From: Aquipseudomonas ullengensis
GTDB lineage: Bacteria; Pseudomonadota; Gammaproteobacteria; Pseudomonadales; Pseudomonadaceae
Length of the DNA: 64,000 nt
Reading direction: 5' to 3'
NCBI RefSeq assembly: GCF_014174475.1
Contig: NZ_JACJUD010000001.1
Location: 806,001 to 870,000, forward strand
This document shows positions 13,996-23,365 of the stretch, piece by piece; the first letter of the stretch is position 1, and each line of letters opens with the position of its first letter. The notes under the pieces are model-generated. The model was given only the letters and a program-made list of their open reading frames with translations, was not told where the DNA came from and ran no database searches. The position numbers and the translations under genes are program-made.

Positions 13996-14753
<758 letters not shown>

Positions 14754-14857
14754 GGACAGGCCGATAGGGCTTCCCTTAGTGCTGGTGATTTTTTAGACTA
14801 TCCAGTCCGCTTGCCCATATGGGCCCAGCTTTTTTGCTATTTGCCACGAGGTACACC

Positions 14858-15121
14858 ATGGCCCGCGTTACCGTTGAAGACTGCCTGGACAACGTAGATA
14901 ACCGTTTTGAGCTGGTCATGCTGGCCACCAAGCGTTCCCGTCAACTGGCCACCGGCGGCAAAGAGCCCAAGGTAGCTTGGGAAAATGACAAGCCGACCGT
15001 AGTTGCCCTGCGTGAAATCGCTGCCGGCCTGGTCGATTACGACGTCATCGCGCAAGATGACCTGGTCGAAGAAGAACCCTTCTTCGCTGCCCTCGAGGAC
15101 GAGGCTAACGAGCCTCTGTAA
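14858..15121 (+). CDS. rpoZ: RNA polymerase omega subunit
   Basis: An 87-residue protein starting [20 protein letters not shown], with [20 protein letters not shown], the usual omega core that clamps the beta' subunit and helps form the ppGpp site. The acidic C-terminus ([18 protein letters not shown]) is normal for Pseudomonas. It lies directly upstream of spoT, as is standard. Confidence 0.98.
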   Translation: MARVTVEDCLDNVDNRFELVMLATKRSRQLATGGKEPKVAWENDKPTVVALREIAAGLVDYDVIAQDDLVEEEPFFAALEDEANEPL

Positions 15122-15184
15122 GCCTATGCCTGGTCGAAGTCACGCGGCGCCGGGTCACATGCCTGCACGGCAGGGGGTAACACC

Positions 15185-17293
15185 TTGCCGAGCATAGACA
15201 GCCTCGCCGATAGACTTTCGACCTACTTGGCCGCGGATCAGGTGAACCTGGTTCGCCGCGCCTACTTCTACGCCGAACAAGCCCACGACGGCCAACGCCG
15301 CCGCAGCGGCGAAGCCTACGTCACCCATCCCCTGGCAGTTGCCAACATCCTCGCCGACATGCACATGGACCATCAGAGCCTGATGGCCGCGATGCTGCAC
15401 GACGTGATCGAGGACACCGGCATCGCCAAGGAAGCCCTGCACGCGCAGTTTGGCGAAACCGTGGCCGAGCTGGTCGATGGGGTCAGCAAACTGACCCAGA
15501 TGGACTTCCAGTCCAAGGCCGAGGCGCAGGCCGAGAACTTCCAGAAGATGGCCATGGCCATGGCCCGCGACATCCGCGTGATCCTGGTCAAGCTGGCCGA
15601 CCGCCTGCACAACATGCGTACCCTGGAAGTGCTGTCCGGCGAGAAGCGCCGGCGTATCGCCAAGGAAACCCTGGAAATCTACGCCCCCATCGCCAACCGC
15701 CTGGGCATGCACAGCATGCGCGTGGAATTCGAGGACCTGGGCTTCAAGGCCATGCACCCGATGCGTTCCGAGCGCATCCGCACCGCGGTCAAGCGCGCGC
15801 GCGGCAACCGCAAGGAAATCGTCAACAAGATCGAGGAATCGCTCACCGCCTGCCTGCAGCGTGAAGGCATGGAAGGCGTGGTGATCGGCCGCGAGAAGCA
15901 CCTCTACAGCATCTACCAGAAGATGCGCGGCAAGCGTCGGGCGTTCAACGAGATCATGGACGTCTACGCCTTCCGCATCGTGGTCGACAAGGTCGACACC
16001 TGCTACCGCGTGCTCGGCGCCGTGCACAACCTGTACAAGCCCCTGCCCGGCCGCTTTAAGGACTACATCGCGATCCCCAAGGCCAACGGTTACCAGTCGC
16101 TGCATACCACGTTGTTCGGCATGCACGGCGTACCGATCGAGATCCAGATCCGTACCCGCGAGATGGAAGAGCTGGCCAACAACGGCATCGCCGCGCACTG
16201 GCTGTACAAGTCCAATGAAGACGAGCAGCCCAAGGGCAGCCACGCCCGCGCCCGCCAGTGGGTCAAAGGCATCCTCGAACTGCAGCAGCGCGCCGGCAAC
16301 TCGCTGGAATTCATCGAGAGCGTGAAGATCGACCTGTTTCCGGACGAGGTCTACGTGTTCACGCCCAAGGGCCGCATCATGGAGCTGCCGAAGGGCTCCA
16401 CTGCGGTCGACTTCGCCTATGCGGTGCATACCGACGTCGGCAACAGCTGCATCGCCTGCCGCATCAACCGCCGCCTGGCGCCGCTGTCGCAGGCCCTGGA
16501 AAGCGGTTCGACCGTGGAAATCGTCACCGCGCCCGGCGCCCGGCCGAACCCGGCGTGGCTCAACTTCGTGGTCACCGGCAAGGCGCGCACGCATATCCGC
16601 CATGCGCTCAAGCTGCAGCGCCGCTCCGAGTCGATCAACCTCGGCGAGCGCCTGCTGAACAAGGTGCTGGCCGGCTTTGGCCGCCACCTCGACTCGCTGC
16701 CGGTGGAGCGCATCCAGGCCGTGCTCGACGAATACCGCCTGGAGCTGACCGAGGACCTGCTGGAAGACATCGGCCTGGGCAACCGCATGGCCTACGTGGT
16801 CGCCCGGCGCATGCTCGCCAGCGAAGGCGAGGAGCCTCCAAGTGCCCAAGGCCCGCTGGCGATTCGCGGCACCGAGGGTCTGGTGCTGAGCTACGCCAAG
16901 TGCTGCACGCCGATCCCCGGCGACCCGATCGTCGGTCACCTGTCCGCCGGCAAGGGCATGGTGGTGCACCTGGACAGCTGCCGGAACATCAGCGAGATCC
17001 GCCACAACCCGGAAAAATGCATCCAGCTCAACTGGGCCAAGGATGTCGCCGGCGAATTCAACGTCGAACTGCGCGTCGAGCTGGAACACCAGCGCGGCCT
17101 GATCGCCCTGCTGGCCAGCAGCGTCAACGCCGCCGACGGCAACATCGAGAAGATCAGCATGGACGAGCGCGACGGCCGCATCAGCGTGGTCCAGCTGGTC
17201 GTCAGCGTGCACGACCGCGTGCACCTGGCCCGCGTGATCAAGAAACTGCGCGCGCTGACCGGGGTGATCCGCATCACCCGCATGCGCGCCTGA
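15185..17293 (+). CDS. spoT: Bifunctional (p)ppGpp synthetase/hydrolase SpoT
   Basis: A 702-residue RelA/SpoT homologue read from a TTG with AGGGGG six bases upstream. An HD hydrolase domain (HD at 72-73, MLHDVIEDTG) is followed by the synthetase domain (DYIAIPKANGYQSLHTT, about 285-310), TGS (VYVFTPKGRIMELPKGSTAVDFAYA), a zinc-finger-like region (SYAKCCTPIPGD) and a C-terminal ACT domain (VELEHQRGLIALLASSV). The intact HD motif supports hydrolase activity. It follows rpoZ by 63 bp and precedes ridA. Confidence 0.98.
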   Translation: MPSIDSLADRLSTYLAADQVNLVRRAYFYAEQAHDGQRRRSGEAYVTHPLAVANILADMHMDHQSLMAAMLHDVIEDTGIAKEALHAQFGETVAELVDGVSKLTQMDFQSKAEAQAENFQKMAMAMARDIRVILVKLADRLHNMRTLEVLSGEKRRRIAKETLEIYAPIANRLGMHSMRVEFEDLGFKAMHPMRSERIRTAVKRARGNRKEIVNKIEESLTACLQREGMEGVVIGREKHLYSIYQKMRGKRRAFNEIMDVYAFRIVVDKVDTCYRVLGAVHNLYKPLPGRFKDYIAIPKANGYQSLHTTLFGMHGVPIEIQIRTREMEELANNGIAAHWLYKSNEDEQPKGSHARARQWVKGILELQQRAGNSLEFIESVKIDLFPDEVYVFTPKGRIMELPKGSTAVDFAYAVHTDVGNSCIACRINRRLAPLSQALESGSTVEIVTAPGARPNPAWLNFVVTGKARTHIRHALKLQRRSESINLGERLLNKVLAGFGRHLDSLPVERIQAVLDEYRLELTEDLLEDIGLGNRMAYVVARRMLASEGEEPPSAQGPLAIRGTEGLVLSYAKCCTPIPGDPIVGHLSAGKGMVVHLDSCRNISEIRHNPEKCIQLNWAKDVAGEFNVELRVELEHQRGLIALLASSVNAADGNIEKISMDERDGRISVVQLVVSVHDRVHLARVIKKLRALTGVIRITRMRA

Positions 17294-17350
17294 CCCCTTT
17301 GTGTCGCGGCAACCCGGCCGCGCAACCCTCTCAATAACAAGGAGCTCACC

Positions 17351-17731
17351 ATGAGCAAGAGCGTCATCAGCAGCGACAAAGCCCCAGCCGCCATTGGCAC
17401 CTACTCCCAGGCCATCAAGGCCGGCAACACCGTCTACCTGTCCGGGCAGATCCCGCTGGACCCGAAAACCATGGAGCTGGTGCAGGGCTTCGAAGAGCAG
17501 ACCGTACAGGTGTTCGAGAACCTCAAGGCGGTGATCGAGGCTGCCGGCGGCTCGTTCAAGGACGTGGTCAAGCTGAACATCTTCCTCACCGACCTGGCTC
17601 ACTTCGCCAAGGTCAATGAAGTCATGGGCCGCTACTTCGAACAGCCCTACCCGGCCCGCGCCGCCATCGGTGTCGCCTCGCTGCCGCGCGGTTCGCTGGT
17701 GGAAATGGACGGCATCCTGGTGCTCGACTGA
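17351..17731 (+). CDS. ridA: Reactive intermediate/imine deaminase RidA
   Basis: A 126-residue YjgF/YER057c/UK114 protein with [20 protein letters not shown] and the active-site arginine Arg103 in YPARAAIG. It hydrolyses enamine/imine intermediates from PLP enzymes such as threonine dehydratase. The start has an AAGGAG ribosome-binding site. The spoT-ridA pairing is conserved in proteobacteria. Compare the second Rid protein at 55444, which lacks this arginine. Confidence 0.97.
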   Translation: MSKSVISSDKAPAAIGTYSQAIKAGNTVYLSGQIPLDPKTMELVQGFEEQTVQVFENLKAVIEAAGGSFKDVVKLNIFLTDLAHFAKVNEVMGRYFEQPYPARAAIGVASLPRGSLVEMDGILVLD

Positions 17732-17750
17732 TCCCACCAGAGAGCCCGCC

Positions 17751-18485
17751 ATGCGCCAGCTTGCCTGCCTCCTGTTCGCCACTGCCTTGCTCACCGGCTG
17801 CGCCAGCCAACCCGGCAGCCCGGACGGGGTGTGGATCAACCAGCCGGTGATCGACGCTGCCCGCGAGGGCGGCTCGTTGCGCGAGGCCCTGCTGGCCTAC
17901 GGCCCGAACCTGGAATGGCAGGTCGACAGCACGCGCGGCCTGGCCACCTACAGCAATGGCTTTGAGCTCGGCGAAGGTCGACTGGTGGCCCAGGAACCGG
18001 GGCACTGGCGGGTCGACTACCCAGGCGACTATCACGAGCAGCTCAGCCTGCAGGATGGTCACCTGTTGCAGCAGGCCAGCGACAACAGCCCCGAGCAGCG
18101 CTTCAGCAAACCGCAGCAAGCGGCCAGCGAGGGCGCACCGCCGGGCAGCAGCTTCGAATGGGCGCTGTACGACGCTTATCTGGGCGGCACCTGGAAGATC
18201 CGCGAAGGTGTCGGCGAAGGCGGCCTGGTGCTGTTCCATCCGGACGGCAGCCTCGAAGGCTTTCCCGGCGCCGAGCGCTACGCCCTGTGCCTGGCCGGCG
18301 ACTGCGCGTCGATGAGTGGCGACCACGACAGCCTGTGGCTGCAACTCGGCCAGCAGGGCAATGTGTGGATCTTCCAGCGCGATGGCGACCAGCTGCGCAT
18401 CCTCCAGGCCCTCAATCGCGCCCAGGCGGACGAAGTGCCGGACTTCCAACCGGGCCCACAAACCTGGTTGCTGGAACGCGATTAA
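17751..18485 (+). CDS. Putative lipoprotein of unknown function
   Basis: 244 residues with a type II signal: MRQLACLLFATALLTGCAS, lipobox LLTG-Cys17. After it come roughly equal halves of beta-rich sequence ending GDQLRILQALNRAQADEVPDFQ. It starts 19 bp after ridA and may be co-transcribed. A Pseudomonas lipoprotein gene sits in the same place downstream of ridA, as far as I recall, without known function. Confidence 0.75.
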   Translation: MRQLACLLFATALLTGCASQPGSPDGVWINQPVIDAAREGGSLREALLAYGPNLEWQVDSTRGLATYSNGFELGEGRLVAQEPGHWRVDYPGDYHEQLSLQDGHLLQQASDNSPEQRFSKPQQAASEGAPPGSSFEWALYDAYLGGTWKIREGVGEGGLVLFHPDGSLEGFPGAERYALCLAGDCASMSGDHDSLWLQLGQQGNVWIFQRDGDQLRILQALNRAQADEVPDFQPGPQTWLLERD

Positions 18486-18488
18486 CCG

Positions 18489-19103
18489 CTAGCCCAGCAG
18501 CAGGCAGACGCCCAGCACCAGCAAGCAACCGCCACACAGGCGATCCAGCCAGGCAACATGACGGCGCAGCCAGTTGCGCCAGCGCGCCTGGCCCAGCAGG
18601 CGGATCAGCAGCAGATCCCAACCCAGCACCACCAGCGTCATCCACAGCACACACAGGGCCAACGCCCAGCCCGGCATAGCCGCGTCACGCAGCAGACCGA
18701 ACAGCCCGGCGTAGAAGATCGGCAGCTTGGGATTCAGGCTGCTGGCCAGCACCCCCTGCCACAAGCCAGTCCACCACACGCCTCCTGGCGCCTGTGCTGC
18801 TGCATCGGGCAGCACCAGTTGGCGCCGCGCCAGCAGCGCTGCAACGCCCAGCCAGATGAAATAGCCACCGCCCAGCCACTGCAGCACCTGCCAGAGCCCG
18901 CTCTGCCGGCCCGCCAGCAGCTGCAGCGCGGCCAGCACCAGCAGCATGCTCAGCAGGTTGGCCAGGGCGATACCGGCCGCGCAGCCGTCGGCCTGGGCCC
19001 GGCCCTTGAGCAGGGCATTGCGCAGCAACAGGACGAAATCCGGCCCGGGCGACAGCAGGGCAGCGAAATGGGTACCGGCAACCAACAGGAACAGGGCGAG
19101 CAT
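18489..19103 (-). CDS. LysE/RhtB family amino-acid exporter
   Basis: 204 residues with five to six hydrophobic segments and the family start THFAALLSPGPDFVLLLRNAL, plus the NPKLPIFYAGLF segment. LysE/RhtB proteins export amino acids or homoserine lactones from the cytoplasm. It lies downstream of an AraC-type regulator on the same strand (66 bp gap), a common regulator-exporter pairing. The substrate cannot be predicted. Confidence 0.9.
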   Translation of the reverse strand: MLALFLLVAGTHFAALLSPGPDFVLLLRNALLKGRAQADGCAAGIALANLLSMLLVLAALQLLAGRQSGLWQVLQWLGGGYFIWLGVAALLARRQLVLPDAAAQAPGGVWWTGLWQGVLASSLNPKLPIFYAGLFGLLRDAAMPGWALALCVLWMTLVVLGWDLLLIRLLGQARWRNWLRRHVAWLDRLCGGCLLVLGVCLLLG

Positions 19104-19169
19104 CGAGACACCTCCAGCGAACTGGCCAGCAGTCTCAACGCCCCACAGGCGCCATGTATTGGAAGAAAC

Positions 19170-19976
19170 TCAGGCGTGCAGGCCGCGCTGGAAGCGCCCC
19201 GGTGTCACGCCGGTGAAGCGCCGGAACGTCGTCGAAAAATGCGCCTGGTCGTAGAAGCCCAGGCTCAGCGCCACCTCCACCAAGGGCTCATCGGCCAACA
19301 GACGGCGCTTGGCCTCACGCACCCGGCGCTGCAGCAGATAGGTGTGCGGCGGCACGCCGTAGCAGCGACGGAAGGCTTCGATCAGGTGCCGCGGATGGCG
19401 CTGCAGCAAGACGCCGAGTTGCTCCAGGCTGAGCGCTTCGCGGTAGTGCGCCTCCAGGTAGTCGCGCAGGCGTGCCGTTACCCCGCCATCGCGCGGTGCA
19501 GGTGCCAGGGCGCGCAAGCCGCCGTGGCGCACGAACACCTGCTCGAGCAGGCTCAGCAGTTCGGTTTCCAGCGCCAGGCAATCCTGCCGCTCGAACTCGA
19601 CAGCCACGCGGGCCAGGCCAGCCGCCACCGCACCATCGTCGCTCGGATTGAGCTCGGCAAAGCCACGCGGCAGGCGTTTGCGACCAAGCAGCGCCGGCAG
19701 GCGCGCTTCCTCGATATAGAGCATGCGGTAGACCAGACGCGACGACTCGGCGTGCCCGGTATGCGGCTCCTGCGGGTTCATCAGCGACAGATGCCCGGCC
19801 GGAATGGCATGCCGCGCGCCCCGGCACTGATAGCCACCGACGCCGGAGAGAATGGCGCCAATGGCAAAGGCATCATGGCTGTGGCGGCCGAAGGGCTGGC
19901 CGGAAAAATCCGCATGGAACAGCTCGACGCCCGGCAACCGCGCATTGGCCAACAGCCGGTTGGCGTCTGCGCTCAC
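19170..19976 (-). CDS. AraC family transcriptional regulator
   Basis: 268 residues: an N-terminal cupin-type ligand domain (HSHDAFAIGAILSGVGGYQCRG, about 32-55) and a C-terminal double helix-turn-helix (EALSLEQLGVLLQRHPRHLIEAF... and VEVALSLGFYDQAHFSTTFRRFTGVTPG). The likely target is the adjacent LysE-type exporter. Its start overlaps the stop of the upstream epimerase gene by 4 nt. Confidence 0.9.
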   Translation of the reverse strand: MSADANRLLANARLPGVELFHADFSGQPFGRHSHDAFAIGAILSGVGGYQCRGARHAIPAGHLSLMNPQEPHTGHAESSRLVYRMLYIEEARLPALLGRKRLPRGFAELNPSDDGAVAAGLARVAVEFERQDCLALETELLSLLEQVFVRHGGLRALAPAPRDGGVTARLRDYLEAHYREALSLEQLGVLLQRHPRHLIEAFRRCYGVPPHTYLLQRRVREAKRRLLADEPLVEVALSLGFYDQAHFSTTFRRFTGVTPGRFQRGLHA

Positions 19977-20821
19977 ATGTCCGCCAGGAGCGCCGCGTAG
20001 CCTTCGCGGTAGCTGGGGTACTGCGGCGCCCAGCCCAGCGCGCGCGCGCGGGCATTGCTGCAGCGCTTGCTGCCGGAACGGCGCACCGTCTGCTGCTCGC
20101 TCCAGTGACTGACACCGAGCTGCCCGCGCAGCCAGCCAACCACCTCGTGCAACGCCGCCGGCTCGTTATCCACGCCAATGTAGATGTCGTCCAGCGTCAC
20201 ACCGCGCGCGTCGGCCTGCAGCAGGAAGGCCAGCAGGGCTGCCGCATCGTCGGCATGGATGCGGTTGCCGTACAGCGGCGGCTCGCTGGCCACCCGATAG
20301 CCCTCGCGCACCTGCGTGAGCAGCCACTCGCGGCCCGGGCCGTAGATGCCAGTCAGGCGCACCACGCTGGCCGCCAGGCCGCTCTGCAGCGCCAGTTGTT
20401 CGGCCTCGCGCATGATCCTCCCGGAATAGCCCTGCGCCTCGGCCGGCGCGGTTTCGTCGATCCACTCGCCGCCCTGCTGGCCATACACGCTGCTGCTGGA
20501 GACGAACAGCACCCGGCGCGGACGCTGGCCATGCTCGGCCAGCCAGGCCAGCACATGGCGCAGGCCCTCGACATAGGCCAGTTGATAGCCGGCCTCGTCG
20601 TGCTGGGTAGCGGCGGCGCAGTACACCAGGTAGTCCAGTTCGCCGGTGGGCCAGCTCGCCGGGCAGGCCGCTTCATGCAGATCACCGGCCACCGGCAGCA
20701 CGCAGGATGGCAACTGACTGACATCGCGACGCAGGCCGTGCACCTGCCAGCCGGCCGCTGCCAGTTGCTCGGCCAGACGGCTGCCGACATCGCCGCAACC
20801 AGCGATCAGGGAAATGGGCAT
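19973..20821 (-). CDS. NAD(P)-binding epimerase/SDR-like protein
   Basis: 282 residues starting MPISLIAGCGDVGSRLAEQL, a Rossmann GxGxxG at 8-13, then VLFVSSSSVYGQQGGEW with the tyrosine of an extended-SDR active site, and RLTGIYGPGREWL. It resembles the YeeZ-type subgroup of NAD-dependent epimerase/dehydratases. The substrate is unknown. It is first of a leftward trio with the AraC and LysE genes, joined by a 4-nt overlap. Confidence 0.85.
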   Translation of the reverse strand: MPISLIAGCGDVGSRLAEQLAAAGWQVHGLRRDVSQLPSCVLPVAGDLHEAACPASWPTGELDYLVYCAAATQHDEAGYQLAYVEGLRHVLAWLAEHGQRPRRVLFVSSSSVYGQQGGEWIDETAPAEAQGYSGRIMREAEQLALQSGLAASVVRLTGIYGPGREWLLTQVREGYRVASEPPLYGNRIHADDAAALLAFLLQADARGVTLDDIYIGVDNEPAALHEVVGWLRGQLGVSHWSEQQTVRRSGSKRCSNARARALGWAPQYPSYREGYAALLADM

Positions 20822-20902
20822 CAGCTCTACTCCGCGGGGAAAGGCGCAGGGTAGCGCCCGCAGCCAGGCAGGAAAAGCGCCAGGGCATAAGCGCAACCTC
20901 AA

Positions 20903-20917
20903 TGAGAAATACTTTCA
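20903..20917. promoter_or_regulatory. Possible Fur box upstream of exbB-exbD-tonB
   Basis: A 15-bp 7-1-7 dyad TGAGAAATACTTTCA matches the Fur core TGATAATNATTATCA at 10 of 14 informative positions. It lies 93 bp upstream of exbB, where an iron-responsive operator would be expected, and within the divergent region to the epimerase gene. Found by eye. Confidence 0.45.
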
Positions 20918-21009
20918 TTAGCAGGCAAACCTTGCAATAATTCACATCTCTCGCCCGGCAGCCCACCACAGTTGCCAGCTTCCCTACACGTTTTCCAGGT
21001 CAGGCCAGC

Positions 21010-21969
21010 ATGAAATCCATCGCCTTCCGTGCCCACTGCGCCGCAGCTCTGCTTTGCAGCCTGCTGCTGGTTCCCAGCGCTTATGCCGACGAGCCGACGC
21101 CCGCCGACGCCGTGCAAACGCCGCCAGCCGTCACTGCCGAAGCCCCTGCTGCAGCCGATGCCGGCGCAATCCCGGCCGTCGATGCCAACGCTGCGCCCGC
21201 CGCACCGGGTGATGTCGCCCTGGAAGGCGAAGAAGCAGTCCTGGCCGAAGAAGAAGGCCTGATGCACGACCTGACGCCCTGGGGCATGTACCAGAACGCC
21301 GACGTGGTGGTGAAAGCCGTGATGATCGGCCTGATGCTGGCCTCGGTCCTGACCTGGACCATCTGGATCGCCAAGAGCATCGAGCTGATCACCAGCCGCC
21401 GCCGCCTGCGCCGCGAACTGGGCGATCTGAAAGGCGCGCGCAACCTCAACCAGGCCGCCGAACAGGCCCGCGCCAAGCACAGCTTCAGCGCCCTGCTGAT
21501 CGACGATGCGCGCGAGGAGCTCAAGCTCTCCGCCGGCAGCAAGGAAAAGGACGGCATCAAGGAACGCGTCAGCTTCCGCCTCGAGCGCCTGGTCGCCGCT
21601 TGCGGCCGCGACATGAGCCACGGCACCGGCGTACTCGCCACCATCGGCTCCGTCGCACCCTTCGTCGGTCTGTTCGGTACCGTCTGGGGCATCATGAACA
21701 GCTTCATCGGCATCGCCAAATCGCAGACCACCAACCTCGCCGTGGTCGCCCCGGGTATCGCCGAAGCCCTGCTGGCCACCGCCCTGGGCCTGGTCGCTGC
21801 GATTCCGGCCGTGGTTATCTACAACGTCTTCGCCCGCTCCATCGCCAGCTACAAGGCCCAGGTGGCCGACGCCTCGGCCCAGGTCCTGCTGCTGGTCAGC
21901 CGTGATCTCGACCTGCCGGTCGCCAGCAGCGAGCGCGCCGCGCAGCCGCACATGGTCAAGGCGGTCTGA
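21010..21969 (+). CDS. exbB: TonB-system proton channel ExbB
   Basis: 319 residues. A signal-like N-terminus (to [10 protein letters not shown]), then an unusually long Ala/Pro/Glu-rich stretch (about 27-85), followed by the MotA/TolQ/ExbB core with three membrane helices ([20 protein letters not shown] about 99-118, [21 protein letters not shown] about 214-234, [20 protein letters not shown] about 254-273). With ExbD it uses the proton-motive force to energise TonB. First gene of exbB-exbD-tonB. Confidence 0.96.
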   Translation: MKSIAFRAHCAAALLCSLLLVPSAYADEPTPADAVQTPPAVTAEAPAAADAGAIPAVDANAAPAAPGDVALEGEEAVLAEEEGLMHDLTPWGMYQNADVVVKAVMIGLMLASVLTWTIWIAKSIELITSRRRLRRELGDLKGARNLNQAAEQARAKHSFSALLIDDAREELKLSAGSKEKDGIKERVSFRLERLVAACGRDMSHGTGVLATIGSVAPFVGLFGTVWGIMNSFIGIAKSQTTNLAVVAPGIAEALLATALGLVAAIPAVVIYNVFARSIASYKAQVADASAQVLLLVSRDLDLPVASSERAAQPHMVKAV

Positions 21970-21972
21970 GAC

Positions 21973-22398
21973 ATGGGTCTGCATCTGAACGAAGGTGGCG
22001 ACGATCTCCAGGAAAACCACGAGATCAACGTCACCCCTTTCATCGACGTGATGCTGGTGCTGCTGATCATCTTCATGGTCGCCGCCCCACTGGCCACCGT
22101 CGATGTGAAGATCGATCTGCCGGCGTCTACCGCCAAGCCCGCGCCACGCCCGGACAAGCCGATCTACCTGAGCATCAAGGAAGACAACAGCCTGTTCCTC
22201 GACAACGAGGAGGTCGATCCGGCCCTGCTCGGCGCGACCCTGGACAAGCTGACCAAGGCCGACAAGGACAAGACCATCTTCGTCCGTGGCGACAAGGGCG
22301 TGGACTACGGCGACCTGATGGAAGTCATGGATAACCTGCGCGGTGCCGGTTACCTGAAGATCGGCCTGGTTGGCCTGGAAACGGTCGGCGCACAATGA
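21973..22398 (+). CDS. exbD: TonB-system subunit ExbD
   Basis: 141 residues with one N-terminal membrane helix carrying the essential aspartate in NVTPFIDVMLVLLIIFMV, then a periplasmic domain starting PLATVDVKIDLPAS. It is the partner of ExbB and is essential for proton-driven TonB action. It starts 3 bp after exbB, and its stop overlaps the tonB start (ATGA). Confidence 0.97.
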   Translation: MGLHLNEGGDDLQENHEINVTPFIDVMLVLLIIFMVAAPLATVDVKIDLPASTAKPAPRPDKPIYLSIKEDNSLFLDNEEVDPALLGATLDKLTKADKDKTIFVRGDKGVDYGDLMEVMDNLRGAGYLKIGLVGLETVGAQ

Positions 22399-23102
22399 AT
22401 TCAACCGCTCGCCTGCCTTTCTGGGGCGTGAGCCTGCTCGTCGTCATCGGCCTGCATGCCGCGCTGTTCTTCTGGGCATTGTTCTGGCACGCCAAGGCCG
22501 TTCCCCTGGAACTGCCGCCGGCGGCCATGATGATCGAACTGGAGCCGCTCGCTGCGCTGCCCAAGCCGGTTCCGCCGCCAACCCCAGTGGTCAAGCCGGT
22601 CGAGCCCGAGCCGCAACCGAAGATCATCGAAGCGCCCAAGCCGAAGATCGTCATCGCCAAGCCCAAGCCGCGCCCCAAGCCGAAACCGCAGGAGCCCAAG
22701 CCTGAGGTCAAGCCCGAGCCGACACCGCCACAGGACGTGCCGACCGTCGCCAAAGACGAAAAGGCTGCGGCCCCGCAACAGGCACCCGTCAGTGCGCCGA
22801 CCCAGGCTCAGGTCAGCTGGCAGAGCAAGCTGCTCGGTCACCTGGCCAAGTACAAGCGCTACCCGGAAGACGCCCGCCGCCGCGGCCTCGAAGGGGTCAA
22901 CCGCCTGCGCTTCGTGCTCGATGCCAACGGCAAGGTGCTGTCGTTCTCCCTGGTCGGCCGCTCCGGCAGCGCCTCGCTGGACCGCGCCACCCTGGAAATG
23001 ATCCGCCGCGCCCAGCCACTGCCGGCACCGCCGGCGGACATGCTGCAGAACGGCGAACTGGAGATCGTGGCGCCCTTCGTCTACTCGCTGGATCGCCGCT
23101 AA
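22395..23102 (+). CDS. tonB: TonB energy transducer
   Basis: 235 residues: an N-terminal membrane anchor (LLVVIGLHAALFFWALFW, about 14-31), a Pro/Lys-rich periplasm-spanning region (about 60-125, repeated KPKP/EPKP), and the C-terminal TonB domain (KRYPEDARRRGLEGVNRLRF..., about 155-235) with the conserved YP. It transmits energy to outer-membrane receptors for siderophores and similar ligands. The operon order exbB-exbD-tonB and the possible Fur box suggest iron regulation. Confidence 0.96.
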   Translation: MNSTARLPFWGVSLLVVIGLHAALFFWALFWHAKAVPLELPPAAMMIELEPLAALPKPVPPPTPVVKPVEPEPQPKIIEAPKPKIVIAKPKPRPKPKPQEPKPEVKPEPTPPQDVPTVAKDEKAAAPQQAPVSAPTQAQVSWQSKLLGHLAKYKRYPEDARRRGLEGVNRLRFVLDANGKVLSFSLVGRSGSASLDRATLEMIRRAQPLPAPPADMLQNGELEIVAPFVYSLDRR

Positions 23103-23121
23103 GCACCCGCTCACGCCCCCT

Positions 23122-23195
23122 GTAGGGTGGATCGCGCGCCATCGATCCGCCGAGCGGCGCCAAGGTGGATGAGAAAAGCGTCATCCACCCTACGG
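23122..23195. repeat. TAGGGTGGAT-type dispersed inverted repeat
   Basis: Begins GTAGGGTGGATCG and ends TCATCCACCCTACGG, so the outer arms are inverted copies; an internal GGTGGATGA/TCATCCACC pair (23165-23188) gives a second stem. The same family appears at 55362-55436 and 58516-58545. It lies 20 bp after tonB and could act as a transcription-ending or mRNA-stabilising structure. Confidence 0.75.
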
Positions 23196-23222
23196 TGAAA
23201 CCGTCGCTGATCACGCCTCCTG

Positions 23223-23278
23223 CAACGGGCCCTTTTCGCGAATACCCTGCCCCGGGTTTTCATGGACAGGGCCCGTTG
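23223..23278. terminator. Long-stem hairpin between tonB and oxyR
   Basis: A perfect 11-bp stem CAACGGGCCCT / AGGGCCCGTTG with a 34-nt loop, followed by GTCATTTTCC. The position suggests it ends tonB transcription before the oxyR promoter. The large loop is unusual for a simple terminator. Confidence 0.5.
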
Positions 23279-23310
23279 TCATTTTCCATCCGCCAGCAGC
23301 TCTAGAGCAG

Positions 23311-23339
23311 TTGGTTCCATTGAAGACAGCCGCTATGCT
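23311..23339 (+). promoter_or_regulatory. Candidate sigma-70 promoter for oxyR
   Basis: TTGGTT and TATGCT separated by 17 nt, 27 nt upstream of the oxyR ATG. A match by eye only; no OxyR operator could be assigned with confidence. Confidence 0.4.
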
Positions 23340-23365
23340 TGGGCGCATCTCAATGGATAAAGACT

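Noticed and set aside
14813..14824. Palindrome GCCCATATGGGC before rpoZ as an operator
   Set aside because: A 12-bp palindrome occurs by chance, and no regulator or second site supports it.
15155..17839. An 894-codon open frame antisense to spoT and ridA
   Set aside because: It mirrors the codon pattern of the real genes on the other strand; it is His/Asp/Val-rich, without domains, as expected for a high-G+C shadow.
20899..22404. A 501-codon leftward frame antisense to exbB-exbD
   Set aside because: The genuine exbB and exbD frames explain the codon bias, and the antisense protein is Gly/His/Asp-rich without domains.
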